Below the pieces are notes generated by a model. The model was not told the origin of the DNA and ran no database searches. It saw only the letters and a program-made list of their open reading frames with translations. From an uncultured Pseudoxanthomonas sp. (GTDB taxonomy: Bacteria; Pseudomonadota; Gammaproteobacteria; Xanthomonadales; Xanthomonadaceae): DNA of 64,000 bases. Positions within the stretch are counted from its first letter, which is position 1. Every line of letters begins with the position of its first letter. The DNA lies in NCBI GenBank assembly GCA_946479745.1, contig CAMLGZ010000003.1, positions 1 through 64,000 of the forward strand, in the 5' to 3' direction. The position numbers and the translations under genes were made by a program. Below are positions 25,828 through 36,086 of this stretch, piece by piece.

Positions 25828-27183
25828 CTATTCCCGCTTCTTCAACAGGCTGAAAGCAAACCCAGCCACGATCAGCGCTCCGCCAGCCAGCAGCGCCCAC
25901 AGCAACCAGGCTTTCCAGTCGCGCTCCACCGGTGCTGGCGTCAAAGCGGTGGCGCCAGCCAGTGGTTGCATCTCACCGAGCGTGGCGCTGGCGGGCTGCC
26001 AGTCCTGTCCGCGCTGCGCGCGCAGGGCATCCACCAGTTGCGGCAGGGGCGACTCGGCACGCTTCGCGCGCGCGCTGCCCGCAAGCAATGCGTAAGGCGT
26101 CTTGCCTTGGGCGAGGAACACCAGCACTTCGGGGCGATAGCCCAGTCTCAGTGTGGGCGCGGTTTCATTGGCGTTGTTCTTGGGAATCAACCGCCAGTAG
26201 TGGTCGCGATTCAACTGCTGCAGCGTCTGCGGCGGCGACCGGTTGGAAACGCTACCTCCCTCCAATTGAAAAGCCATCCATGGCGCGGCCGCGAACCGCC
26301 ATTCCGATTCCTCGCTGTCGCGCGATTTCAGGATCCACTCGTTGGAGCTGTTGCCGGGTAGCGCCACATCGGCGCGCTCGAACGGAAAACGCCCCTCCAC
26401 CTGGTACTCGAAGGAAACCGCGCCGTCCTTGTCGACGATGCGCTTGCCGCTGATTTCTTCCCACTGCCATTCCTGTACGACCTGCGCCGGCGCGAATTCG
26501 GCAGTCACCTTGGTCACAACCAGCGCGCGCTGGTCTTTGCGCAACGGTTCCAGGCGCAGGTATTTCGCCTTCACACCGCCCAATTCGATGCGGTTCTCGA
26601 AGATGCGCGCACCGTTGTTCTCAAGTTCGACCAGATGGCCCTCTTCCTGCACGGTCCGCCAGCTCTTCAGATCGTCGGAAGCGGTGACCCGGTAAGGCCG
26701 GTCGAACGGCGCCTGCCCTGCCGACCAGGCGATCCGCAACGCCCGCACGGGTTCATGCAAACGGCTGGTGTCGATCAGGTATTCGTCGCCGGGCATCTCC
26801 GCCGCGGCCCCGGTATCGCTCATCACCACCCGACGCAAACTGCCGTCGGCGGCGATCTCGCTGATGGAGGCGATATCGCGCGATAACGAGGCGTTGCTGG
26901 AAGGCAGCGGAAACCATGGCACGTCCATGCTGTTGGCCGGCCTGGCCAGCGGCTGTTCGGCATCGAATAAGGAAGCCGCCATCTCCCCACCTTCCGCATT
27001 CGCCACTACCAGATCCTTCAGTTGCGGCGACTGCAGCTGCCGATAAACGCTGCGATCCAACACCACGCGATAAGCGCCTGCGTCGGCATCGGTCAGCGTC
27101 AGCGACCACTGCTGCGCGTAGTCCTCGCGCACGCCGGCGAAAGCGGCCAGCGGCAGCAGGGCGATCAGGACAAGACGTTTCAT
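25828..27183 (-). CDS. DUF3999 family exported/membrane protein
   Basis: 451 residues from the ATG that overlaps the stop of the upstream DUF2339 gene (ATGA). A signal peptide (MKRLVLIALLPLAAFA) is followed by a large extracytoplasmic beta-rich part (two sandwich-like halves with WRTVQEEG and YLRLEPL) and one C-terminal membrane helix (LLWALLAGGALIVAGFAFSLL) ending KKRE. Function is unknown. The constant pairing with DUF2339, seen here with overlapping genes, suggests a joint envelope complex. The gene lies between pgk and gapA but has no visible metabolic link. Confidence 0.83.
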   Translation of the reverse strand: MKRLVLIALLPLAAFAGVREDYAQQWSLTLTDADAGAYRVVLDRSVYRQLQSPQLKDLVVANAEGGEMAASLFDAEQPLARPANSMDVPWFPLPSSNASLSRDIASISEIAADGSLRRVVMSDTGAAAEMPGDEYLIDTSRLHEPVRALRIAWSAGQAPFDRPYRVTASDDLKSWRTVQEEGHLVELENNGARIFENRIELGGVKAKYLRLEPLRKDQRALVVTKVTAEFAPAQVVQEWQWEEISGKRIVDKDGAVSFEYQVEGRFPFERADVALPGNSSNEWILKSRDSEESEWRFAAAPWMAFQLEGGSVSNRSPPQTLQQLNRDHYWRLIPKNNANETAPTLRLGYRPEVLVFLAQGKTPYALLAGSARAKRAESPLPQLVDALRAQRGQDWQPASATLGEMQPLAGATALTPAPVERDWKAWLLWALLAGGALIVAGFAFSLLKKRE

Positions 27184-29906
27184 GCGGTTGTTTCCTCGGA
27201 AGCTGCGCGCGGCGGTGCCGGCGCGAAATAACCCACCAGCGTGCACAACAAGCCGTAGGCGACGAAGGAACCGATTCCGAGCAGATCGCCCAGGTTCTGG
27301 CGGTCTACGAACACCAGCTTCGCCAGCACCACGCCCATCAGCACCGCACCCCCCAGCCACAGGCCGCGATGGCCACGGCGCGAGCCGATCACCCAGCCCA
27401 GCACGCCCAGCACGCTCCACACCACGGTCAGGCTGGTCTGCGCCAGACTGGTGGACAGCATGTCCGCTCCCCATTCCACGCCGCCCCAGTGATGCACGGC
27501 ACGCAGGGTGATGAAGGTGACCATGAGGAAGCCCGCACTGGCCATCTTGAAGATGCGCAGGCTCTGCAATAGCTGCGGCGCCTGTTCCGACCACAACCAG
27601 CGCGCGGCCAGCCCCAGCAACGCCAATTGCGCCAACTCCATCGGATTCAACACAGGCACCCAGGCCAGCGGCGCGCTGTCGCCGGCCTGGAACAGCGCGA
27701 TCAGCCACCACAACCCAAGCACGGTGAAGTACATCGTCTGCAGAGCGGTTCGATAGGGATCGAAACGCTCGCCCTGCGGCGCGGCCAGCCAGTTCCAATG
27801 GAACAGGGACAGTGTCGCTGCGCCCAGCCACGGCAAGGCCAGCAGCGCGATCCGCCAGCCTTGCGCCAGTTCGAAGCGATCGGCCAGCCACGAGAACAGC
27901 AGCGCGATCACCGTGGGCCAGACCAGCCACCAGGCGAACTGCGCCCAACCGGCGAATCGATCCGCATTGGCGCGCAGGCACAGCAGACTGCGGATACCGA
28001 GCACGGCAAACAGCAGCCATGCCCACAAACCGTAGCCGGCGAACGGCTGCACGTGCGCGTCCATCTGCGCCAGAGCCAACGGAATGGCCACCACAAAGCC
28101 GCCCAGCGTGGTCAACGCCAGCGCGGCTGCGGGACGACGGCGATGCACTTCCGCCGCCAACCATCCGGTCACGGCAGCGAAGGCCAGCAGCGCATCGGCA
28201 CGCGTCGCCGGGGCGATGAAGGCCTCGATCTCGTTGACCGCATTGCCGCACCACCACAACAGGCCCCACAGGTAATACAGCAGCGCAACCTGCGATTTTT
28301 CTTCGCGGCGGTATGCCCAGGCGCTGGCGAAACCCGCCAGTGCGATCAGCAGCGCGCCCATGAAGGTCGGGTTGGCGATGGCCTGCTCGTTTGGCCAGTA
28401 CCCCGACGCACCGATGAAAAGCGCAGCGGCGGCGGCCAACTGCAATCCGGCGCCAGTGGCCTGCGGCAACCAGCGTTGCTGGCGCAAGCCCAGCCAAGCG
28501 AGTGCCGCGCCTTCCAGTGCGAACACCGAGGCTGTCGCGCGCGCCGACAACGCCAAGGGAACGGCAAGCGTGGCGAAACCGACGGCGAGCAGCGCGTACG
28601 AAGCGCCCAATGCGGCGTAGCGTTCGCGATGAATGAACAACCGCGCCAGCACCGCGTACAACGCACCCAGTCCCAGTGCGCACAAGGCCAGCGGCATGCG
28701 CGGGCTTTGATCGGTGGGCATCAGCAGCGCCGCCTGCAGCGAGAACACGATCAGCGGCGTGCCGAAGACCAGGCAGCCGTCGATGAAGTCGCCGCGGCTG
28801 GCCGGCTGCTTGCGCGCGTACAGGATCGGAATGATCAGGTAGAAGGCGAAGAACAGCAGCAGGAAGGGTTCTGTGCTGGCGAACTTGTTGGCGTTGTATT
28901 GCAGTACGCCCCACACCGTGCCGATGCCGAAGGTGAAGACGAAACCCAACAGGTTGAGCACGCGCCACGGACGCCACCAGGCGATGGCCAGGATCGCCGC
29001 GTTCAACACCGCGTAGTAGGAGAACAAAGCGACATGGTTGCCGCTGCCGGTGGACAGCCAGATCGGCGCCATGAAACCGGCCAGGATGCCGAGCACTGCC
29101 AGCGTCTTCGAGTTCTGCGCCACCGCCAGTACGCCGACGCCGGCGATCAGGACGATGCTCAGGCCGAATGCGGGGGCGGCCTCGATCAGACCGTACATCT
29201 TGAAAGCCGCGAACACGGTCAACAGCAGCACGCCAATGGCCCCGCCCTGCACTGCCAGCGCAAACGAGCGCTTGTTCTCGCGCTGACGCCAGCCGAACAC
29301 CAGCCCCGCGAGCGCGGCGGCGGAAATGCCGGCGAGCCGCAGTTCGATCGGCACGGTCAGCCAGCCCTGGTCGCTGGCGTACTTCAGCAGCGCGGCCACG
29401 CCGGCCAGCAACACCAGCATGCCGATCTTCACCGGCACATTGCCCACGGTGAACCAGCGTTTGATGGCGCGCGCGGCGACGGTGAACACGTCCGGCGTGG
29501 AGGGCGGCAGCGGCGTTGCGCGGCGCGGCGCGGCGGGAGGCGGCGGTGCCGGCGGCAACGGCGGCGGCAATGGCGCGGCAGTGGGTTCCGACACTTGCGC
29601 CTGCCGGACAGGAGCAACCGGTTCCTGCATCACCGGCGTGCGGGTCAGCTCGGCAAGCGTGGGCTCGCGCTCAGTCTCTGGCGGTACGAATGCCTCTTCG
29701 TCCGTCGATGGCGCGTAAGGGGGACGATAGGACTCGGGACGGGAGGGCGCCGGCGCGACACCTGGTTGCTGGCGGTAGACCGTTTCTTCCAGTTCGCCGA
29801 CGCGCCGCTTCAGTCCGCTGATGGAAACCAGCGCCATGATCAGCAGGATCGGGACGGCCAATACCACCAGGCCAAGCAGAATCAGTAGGCCCTCCAGATC
29901 ATCCAT
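27180..29906 (-). CDS. DUF2339 family polytopic membrane protein
   Basis: 908 residues. An N-terminal membrane helix (residues 5-28), a short coiled segment (SGLKRRVGELEETVYRQQ) and a P/A-rich cytoplasmic linker (about 50-150) precede a very long run of some 20 or more hydrophobic helices up to the C-terminus. Function is unknown; the many helices without transport motifs resemble a scaffold or lipid-related membrane protein. It overlaps the DUF3999 gene by 4 bp. Confidence 0.83.
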   Translation of the reverse strand: MDDLEGLLILLGLVVLAVPILLIMALVSISGLKRRVGELEETVYRQQPGVAPAPSRPESYRPPYAPSTDEEAFVPPETEREPTLAELTRTPVMQEPVAPVRQAQVSEPTAAPLPPPLPPAPPPPAAPRRATPLPPSTPDVFTVAARAIKRWFTVGNVPVKIGMLVLLAGVAALLKYASDQGWLTVPIELRLAGISAAALAGLVFGWRQRENKRSFALAVQGGAIGVLLLTVFAAFKMYGLIEAAPAFGLSIVLIAGVGVLAVAQNSKTLAVLGILAGFMAPIWLSTGSGNHVALFSYYAVLNAAILAIAWWRPWRVLNLLGFVFTFGIGTVWGVLQYNANKFASTEPFLLLFFAFYLIIPILYARKQPASRGDFIDGCLVFGTPLIVFSLQAALLMPTDQSPRMPLALCALGLGALYAVLARLFIHRERYAALGASYALLAVGFATLAVPLALSARATASVFALEGAALAWLGLRQQRWLPQATGAGLQLAAAAALFIGASGYWPNEQAIANPTFMGALLIALAGFASAWAYRREEKSQVALLYYLWGLLWWCGNAVNEIEAFIAPATRADALLAFAAVTGWLAAEVHRRRPAAALALTTLGGFVVAIPLALAQMDAHVQPFAGYGLWAWLLFAVLGIRSLLCLRANADRFAGWAQFAWWLVWPTVIALLFSWLADRFELAQGWRIALLALPWLGAATLSLFHWNWLAAPQGERFDPYRTALQTMYFTVLGLWWLIALFQAGDSAPLAWVPVLNPMELAQLALLGLAARWLWSEQAPQLLQSLRIFKMASAGFLMVTFITLRAVHHWGGVEWGADMLSTSLAQTSLTVVWSVLGVLGWVIGSRRGHRGLWLGGAVLMGVVLAKLVFVDRQNLGDLLGIGSFVAYGLLCTLVGYFAPAPPRAASEETTA

Positions 29907-30025
29907 GTGTACTTCCCCTATGCGTGTGCTTGCGGAGCCTCAGTCAAACCCGGCGTATTTGCAACACGGCTCCCCCAGGTACCGTGCGGCTCGACCCACA
30001 GTAGCGGATTGTTGTACCCAAACGA

Positions 30026-30050
30026 CAGGAGCGCCACTTGGGCGCCCCTG
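30026..30050. terminator. Imperfect hairpin beyond gapA
   Basis: CAGGAGCGCC (30026-30035) pairs with GGCGCCCCTG (30041-30050) with one mismatch, 28 bp past the gapA stop on the minus strand. No strong T-run follows, so it may be a processing hairpin or weak terminator. The rest of 29907-30077 shows no gene. Confidence 0.4.
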
Positions 30051-30077
30051 TAAAGATTCCGTTGGCCGTGCGGCGGC

Positions 30078-32031
<1,954 letters not shown>

Positions 32032-32039
32032 GGCACGCC

Positions 32040-32906
32040 ATGCGACCTGCCGTCCATCCCCTGCACCACGCCGACACCGGCACCTGGAGCTATGTGGTGG
32101 CGGACCCGGACACGCGCGTGGCGGCAGTCATCGACCCGGTGCTGGACTTCGACGCCAGATCCGCACGTATCACCCACGTTTCCGCGCAGAGACTGCTGGA
32201 CATCGCGCAGCAGCACGGCTACGACGTGCGTTGGCTGCTGGAGACCCATGCGCATGCCGATCATCTGTCGGCGGCCCATTGGCTCAAGCAAAGGCTTCCG
32301 AAAGCCACGCTCGCGATCGGCGCCGGCATTTGCGAGGTGCAGGAGACCTTCGCATCCAGGCTGGATCCGGACGGCGCGCTGGACACCGATGGTTCGCAAT
32401 TCGACAGGCTTTTCGGCAACGACGATCGTTTCGAAGTGGGCAGGCTGCAGGCCCGCACGATTCCCGTGCCCGGGCATACACGCGACAGCCTGGCTTATCT
32501 GGTCGGCGATGCTCTGTTCACCGGCGACTCGCTGTTCATGCCCGACGCCGGCACGGCGCGTTGCGATTTCCCGGGCGGCGATGCCGCAACGCTGTATCGC
32601 TCGATCCGCCGCCTCTACGACACTTTGCCGGACGCCACCCGGGTTTTCGTCTGCCACGACTACGGTCCCGGTGGACGCGAGGTCGCGTGCGAGACCACGA
32701 TAGGAGAACAAAAGCGCAGCAACCTTCATGTCCGCGACGGTGTGGACGAAAACGCATTCGTAACACTGCGCAAGGCGCGCGATGCGACACTCGCTATGCC
32801 GGCTTTGATTCTGCCTTCGCTGCAGGTCAATCTGCGCGGCGGTGCCTTGCCCGAACCTGAGGGCAATGGCGTGCGCTACCTGCGGATTCCCCTCGATTCG
32901 TTGTGA
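32040..32906 (+). CDS. MBL-fold persulfide dioxygenase-like protein (ETHE1/Blh type)
   Basis: 288 residues. The metallo-beta-lactamase motif THAHADH (69-75) is followed by PGHT (H146) and TGDSLF (D163). The DAGTARCDFPGG segment (169-180) is characteristic of bacterial ETHE1-like sulfur dioxygenases, which oxidise glutathione persulfide to sulfite with one Fe. It is encoded before a sulfite-oxidase-like protein and molybdate uptake genes, consistent with a sulfide-to-sulfite-to-sulfate oxidation route, in the opposite direction to the cys genes. The exact substrate is inferred. Confidence 0.8.
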   Translation: MRPAVHPLHHADTGTWSYVVADPDTRVAAVIDPVLDFDARSARITHVSAQRLLDIAQQHGYDVRWLLETHAHADHLSAAHWLKQRLPKATLAIGAGICEVQETFASRLDPDGALDTDGSQFDRLFGNDDRFEVGRLQARTIPVPGHTRDSLAYLVGDALFTGDSLFMPDAGTARCDFPGGDAATLYRSIRRLYDTLPDATRVFVCHDYGPGGREVACETTIGEQKRSNLHVRDGVDENAFVTLRKARDATLAMPALILPSLQVNLRGGALPEPEGNGVRYLRIPLDSL

Positions 32907-32913
32907 GAAAGCC

Positions 32914-33417
32914 ATGATCGTTTTTTCAGCGTATTGCAGAGTCGCGACAGCCCTGCTCCTGCTTGGCGCCGTTTCATCGCTGCGCGCCCAGGACCACAGC
33001 CACGCCTCCGACCCCAGCTCCCCTTCACCGCTGTCGGTGCCGCTGGATGAAGCGGCACTGGCGACGCTTCCACGCACGGCCGTAGTCGTCACCGCACAGG
33101 GCAAGACCGTGACCTGTACGGGCATCAGGCTTTCGGCCTTGCTGACCCGCGCTGGTGTGTTGTCGGCAGAACACCTGCGCGGCCCCGCGCTGGCCAGCTA
33201 CGTGCTGGTGACCGCTCGCGACGGCCATCGCGTGATCTATTCGCTGGCCGAACTGGAGCCCACGCTCGGCAACAACAATGTGGTGCTGGTGAATCAGTGC
33301 GACGACAAACCTTTGCCCGACGACAGCGGCCCCTTGCGCCTGATAGCGCCAGAAGAACCGCGACCCGCACGCTGGCTGCGCCAGGTGCAGTCGATCACCG
33401 TGGTGGCTGCGCCATGA
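32914..33417 (+). CDS. Small exported SUOX-fold (molybdopterin oxidoreductase-like) protein
   Basis: 167 residues from ATG 32914. A signal peptide (ending SLRAQ) is followed by a compact domain resembling the molybdopterin-binding fold of sulfite oxidases (GIRLSALLTRAGV ... YVLVTARDGHRVIYSLAELEP ... LRLIAPEEPRPARWLRQVQSITVV). It is much shorter than catalytic SUOX proteins, so whether it binds molybdenum cofactor is uncertain. It starts 7 bp after the MBL gene and its stop overlaps the modA start (ATGA), which ties it to molybdenum supply. Confidence 0.72.
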   Translation: MIVFSAYCRVATALLLLGAVSSLRAQDHSHASDPSSPSPLSVPLDEAALATLPRTAVVVTAQGKTVTCTGIRLSALLTRAGVLSAEHLRGPALASYVLVTARDGHRVIYSLAELEPTLGNNNVVLVNQCDDKPLPDDSGPLRLIAPEEPRPARWLRQVQSITVVAAP

Positions 33418-34196
33418 GTGGTCGGACTCTCAAGGCATGGGGCTGCCTGCTCGCATTGTTTTTGTTCGGCAGCGACTTGCGTGCGGCGGAGAACGCCGGG
33501 TCGTTGACCGTGTTCGCTGCCGCCAGCCTCAAGGAATCGCTGGACGAAGCGGCAGCTGCGTACCAGAAAGCCAGCGGACAGACGGTGCGCGTTTCCTATG
33601 CAGCCAGTTCTGCGTTGGCGCGCCAGATAGAACAGGGGGCGCCAGCCGATGTATTCCTTTCCGCCGATCTCGAGTGGATGGACTATCTACAGCAACGCAA
33701 GCTCATCGATCCGAAGACCCGGCGCAACCTGTTGGGCAACACGCTGGTGCTGGTGGCGCCGGCCGCTGGCAACACCGCACCGGTGGAACTGAAGCCAGGC
33801 GTCGATCTGCTACCACGACTGGGTGAAAACGGCCGCATTGCGCTTGGCCTGACCACCAGCGTGCCCGCAGGCAAGTACGCGAAAGCGTCCTTCATGTCGC
33901 TGGGCGCCTGGAAATCGCTCGAACCCCGCGTGGCCGAGGCCGAGAGCGTGCGTGCGGCGCTTATGCTGGTCGCGCGCAGCGAAGCGCCGCTGGGCGTGGT
34001 CTATGGCAGCGATGCGCAAGCCGAGCCGAAGGTTCGAGCGATTGCGGTTTTTCCGGAGAATACGCACGCGCCCATCGTCTACCCGGTGGCGCGCATCGCG
34101 ACGAGCAAGCATCCGCAGGCCGCAGCGTTCGCGCGCTGGCTGGCCACGCCGGCAGCCTCGAGGATCTTCCGTGCGCGCGGCTTCAAGGTGCTCTAG
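33414..34196 (+). CDS. modA: Molybdate ABC transporter periplasmic binding protein
   Basis: 260 residues with a signal peptide ending about DLRAAE. The mature N-terminus LTVFAAASLKESLDE, PADVFLSADLEWMDYL and the domain order are those of ModA, which binds molybdate/tungstate. ATG 33414 overlaps the preceding stop and is preferred to an upstream in-frame start. It forms modA-modB-modC with tight spacing. Confidence 0.94.
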   Translation: MSGRTLKAWGCLLALFLFGSDLRAAENAGSLTVFAAASLKESLDEAAAAYQKASGQTVRVSYAASSALARQIEQGAPADVFLSADLEWMDYLQQRKLIDPKTRRNLLGNTLVLVAPAAGNTAPVELKPGVDLLPRLGENGRIALGLTTSVPAGKYAKASFMSLGAWKSLEPRVAEAESVRAALMLVARSEAPLGVVYGSDAQAEPKVRAIAVFPENTHAPIVYPVARIATSKHPQAAAFARWLATPAASRIFRARGFKVL

Positions 34197-34202
34197 GGCC
34201 GC

Positions 34203-34892
34203 ATGTCGCTATTCACTTCCGATGAACTCACCGCGATCGCGCTCAGCCTGAAGGTGGCCAGCGTGGCTGCGCTGGCCAGCCTTCCGTTCGGCATCGCGCT
34301 CGGCTGGTTGCTGGCGCGCAAGCGCTTTCCCGGAAAATCCCTGCTCGATGCGCTGGTGCATTTGCCGCTGGTGTTGCCGCCGGTGGTCGTGGGTTATGTC
34401 CTGCTGGTGAACTTCGGCAGCCAGGGAGCGATCGGCAAGTTCCTGGCTTCCTTCGGTATCGACTTCGCTTTCCGCTGGACCGGCGCGGCGTTGGCCGCTG
34501 CGATCATGGGCTTCCCGTTGATGGTGCGCGCGATCCGGCTTTCGATCGAAGCCGCCGACCGTCGCCTGGAACAGGCCGCTGCCACGCTCGGCGCCAGTCC
34601 ATGGCGCGTGTTCCGCACGATCACTTTGCCGCTGGCCTGGCCGGGCATCGTCGCTGGCGCGGTGCTGGCCTTCGCCAAGGCGTTGGGGGAATTCGGCGCC
34701 ACCATCACTTTTGTTTCCAATATTCCCGGCGAAACGCAGACGTTGTCGGCGGCCGTCTACAACCTGCTGCAGGTGCCCGGCGGAGAATCCGGCATCTGGC
34801 GGTTGGCGATGGTGGCCGTGGGCATTTCACTGCTGGCTTTGCTGCTGTCGGAATGGCTGACCCGCCGCCAGCGCGAAGACGAGGCGCACTGA
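34203..34892 (+). CDS. modB: Molybdate ABC transporter permease
   Basis: 229 residues with about five membrane helices. The ABC permease EAA loop is visible as EQAAATLGASPWRVFRTITLPLAWPGI; the family signature LPLVLPPVVVGY is near the N-terminus. The stop overlaps the modC start (TGATG). It forms the membrane channel used by ModA and ModC. Confidence 0.94.
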   Translation: MSLFTSDELTAIALSLKVASVAALASLPFGIALGWLLARKRFPGKSLLDALVHLPLVLPPVVVGYVLLVNFGSQGAIGKFLASFGIDFAFRWTGAALAAAIMGFPLMVRAIRLSIEAADRRLEQAAATLGASPWRVFRTITLPLAWPGIVAGAVLAFAKALGEFGATITFVSNIPGETQTLSAAVYNLLQVPGGESGIWRLAMVAVGISLLALLLSEWLTRRQREDEAH

Positions 34893-35509
34893 TGCTATCG
34901 CTGGACCTGAAACTTCGCCGGGGCTCCTTCGAGCGGCACGTGCGCATCGAGGACACCGCCCGCGTGATCGCGCTAAGCGGCCATTCGGGTGCGGGCAAAA
35001 CCAGCGTGCTGCATGCCATCGCGGGGCTGGTGAAACCCCTGTCCGGCCATATCGAGATCAACGGCCGTCGCTTGTTCGACAGCGAGCGCGGCATCGACAT
35101 CGCGCCGCACCGCCGCCATGTCGGCTACGTCTTCCAGGACACCCGCCTGTTCCCGCACCTTGATGTTCGCCGCAACCTGCAGTACGGGCGCCGCACCAGC
35201 GAAGCGGCCAATGCATTCGGTTTCGACGCGGTGGTGGCGCTGCTGGGAATCGAGCCGTTGCTGGATCGCCGCACCATCAACCTCTCCGGTGGCGAGGCCC
35301 AGCGCATCGCACTGGGCCGCGCCCTGCTCTCGCAACCGGCACTGCTGTTGCTGGATGAACCCTTGTCGATGCTGGACCAGGCGCGCCGCGAGGAACTGAT
35401 CCCCTACCTGCAGCGCGTGCGTGACGAGACGACACTGCCTATCGTGTATGTCAGCCACTCCGCCGACGAGGTGAAGCGGCTGACCGATGCGGTGCATGTG
35501 CTGGATTGA
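34892..35509 (+). CDS. modC: Molybdate ABC transporter ATP-binding protein, short form lacking the C-terminal MOP/TOBE domain
   Basis: 205 residues. Walker A GHSGAGKT (30-37), signature LSGGEAQR, Walker B ALLLLDEP and the H-loop histidine YVSHSADEV are intact. E. coli ModC is about 350 residues and ends in a molybdate-binding MOP domain; here the frame stops just after the nucleotide-binding domain (DAVHVLD then TGA). No continuation was seen in other frames, so this looks like a genuinely short form rather than a frameshift. Control by molybdate through the MOP domain would be absent. Confidence 0.9.
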   Translation: MLSLDLKLRRGSFERHVRIEDTARVIALSGHSGAGKTSVLHAIAGLVKPLSGHIEINGRRLFDSERGIDIAPHRRHVGYVFQDTRLFPHLDVRRNLQYGRRTSEAANAFGFDAVVALLGIEPLLDRRTINLSGGEAQRIALGRALLSQPALLLLDEPLSMLDQARREELIPYLQRVRDETTLPIVYVSHSADEVKRLTDAVHVLD

Positions 35510-35543
35510 GACGACCACACACGGCAACAAGGTGCCACGGATC

Positions 35544-36086
35544 CTATCGCGTCCGCGCGGCGTCTACCTTGCGCTTGCCATTGGCAATCTCGAAGGTAAA
35601 GGCGTAGCCCAGGCTTACGGCCACTTGCGTGGCCGTCGCGCCTTCGCCATTGCAGCCCGTCTCGTTCTTGTCCTGCTCCTTGCTGGCCAGGTCCGGATAG
35701 GTACAGATGCTGGCAGGCTCGAAACGCCATTGGCGCAACGTTGTAAGTACTGCCTGCTCCAGCTGCCGGCTAGCGTCCGTGCCCTGCGAGCCGCATTCGC
35801 CTTGCTGACGCAGAGTCGCCGCGTCGTTGACGGCGCCCTGCTCCGAGATTGAAAGGCGCACACAGACGACCGTCGGCGGCAGTTCGTCTTGGTTGAACGA
35901 GTCGGGGAAGGCGGGCGAGGCGTTCTCCAACGGAGACGGATAGATGAACGCCTGGCGCGGATCCAGTTCATAACGATTATCCGACTGCGGAAGGATCATC
36001 CGCTGATCGACGCTGGCGATATGGGAAGCGCAGCCGCTGCAGCCCAGCGTCAATGTCAGCAGGAGGATCCGTGGCCGCTTCCTCAC
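35544..36086 (-). CDS. Periplasmic lipoprotein with TonB-C-like domain
   Basis: 180 residues from a GTG that overlaps the stop of the M56-TonB gene (GTGA). The N-terminus VRKRPRILLLTLTLGCSGCA is lipoprotein-like, with acylation likely at one of the two cysteines. The C-terminal half (VVCVRLSISEQGAVNDAATL ... LRQWRFEPASIC) resembles the energy-transducer TonB C-terminal fold, with extra cysteines. It probably acts with the upstream M56-TonB protein. It is convergent with modC, 34 bp away. Confidence 0.65.
   Translation of the reverse strand: MRKRPRILLLTLTLGCSGCASHIASVDQRMILPQSDNRYELDPRQAFIYPSPLENASPAFPDSFNQDELPPTVVCVRLSISEQGAVNDAATLRQQGECGSQGTDASRQLEQAVLTTLRQWRFEPASICTYPDLASKEQDKNETGCNGEGATATQVAVSLGYAFTFEIANGKRKVDAARTR

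Noticed and set aside
25828..28977. A 1049-codon minus-strand open frame covering the DUF3999 gene and part of DUF2339
   Set aside because: Only its last 452 codons are the DUF3999 gene. The rest is an out-of-frame shadow of DUF2339 with R/A/G-rich composition typical of high-GC frames.
32040..32906. Metallo-beta-lactamase or glyoxalase II for the MBL protein
   Set aside because: The DAGTARCDFPGG region and gene context fit ETHE1-like sulfur dioxygenases better.
34892..35509. Frameshift as the reason for the short ModC
   Set aside because: No MOP/TOBE-like sequence was seen in other frames after 35509, and only 34 bp separate it from the convergent gene.
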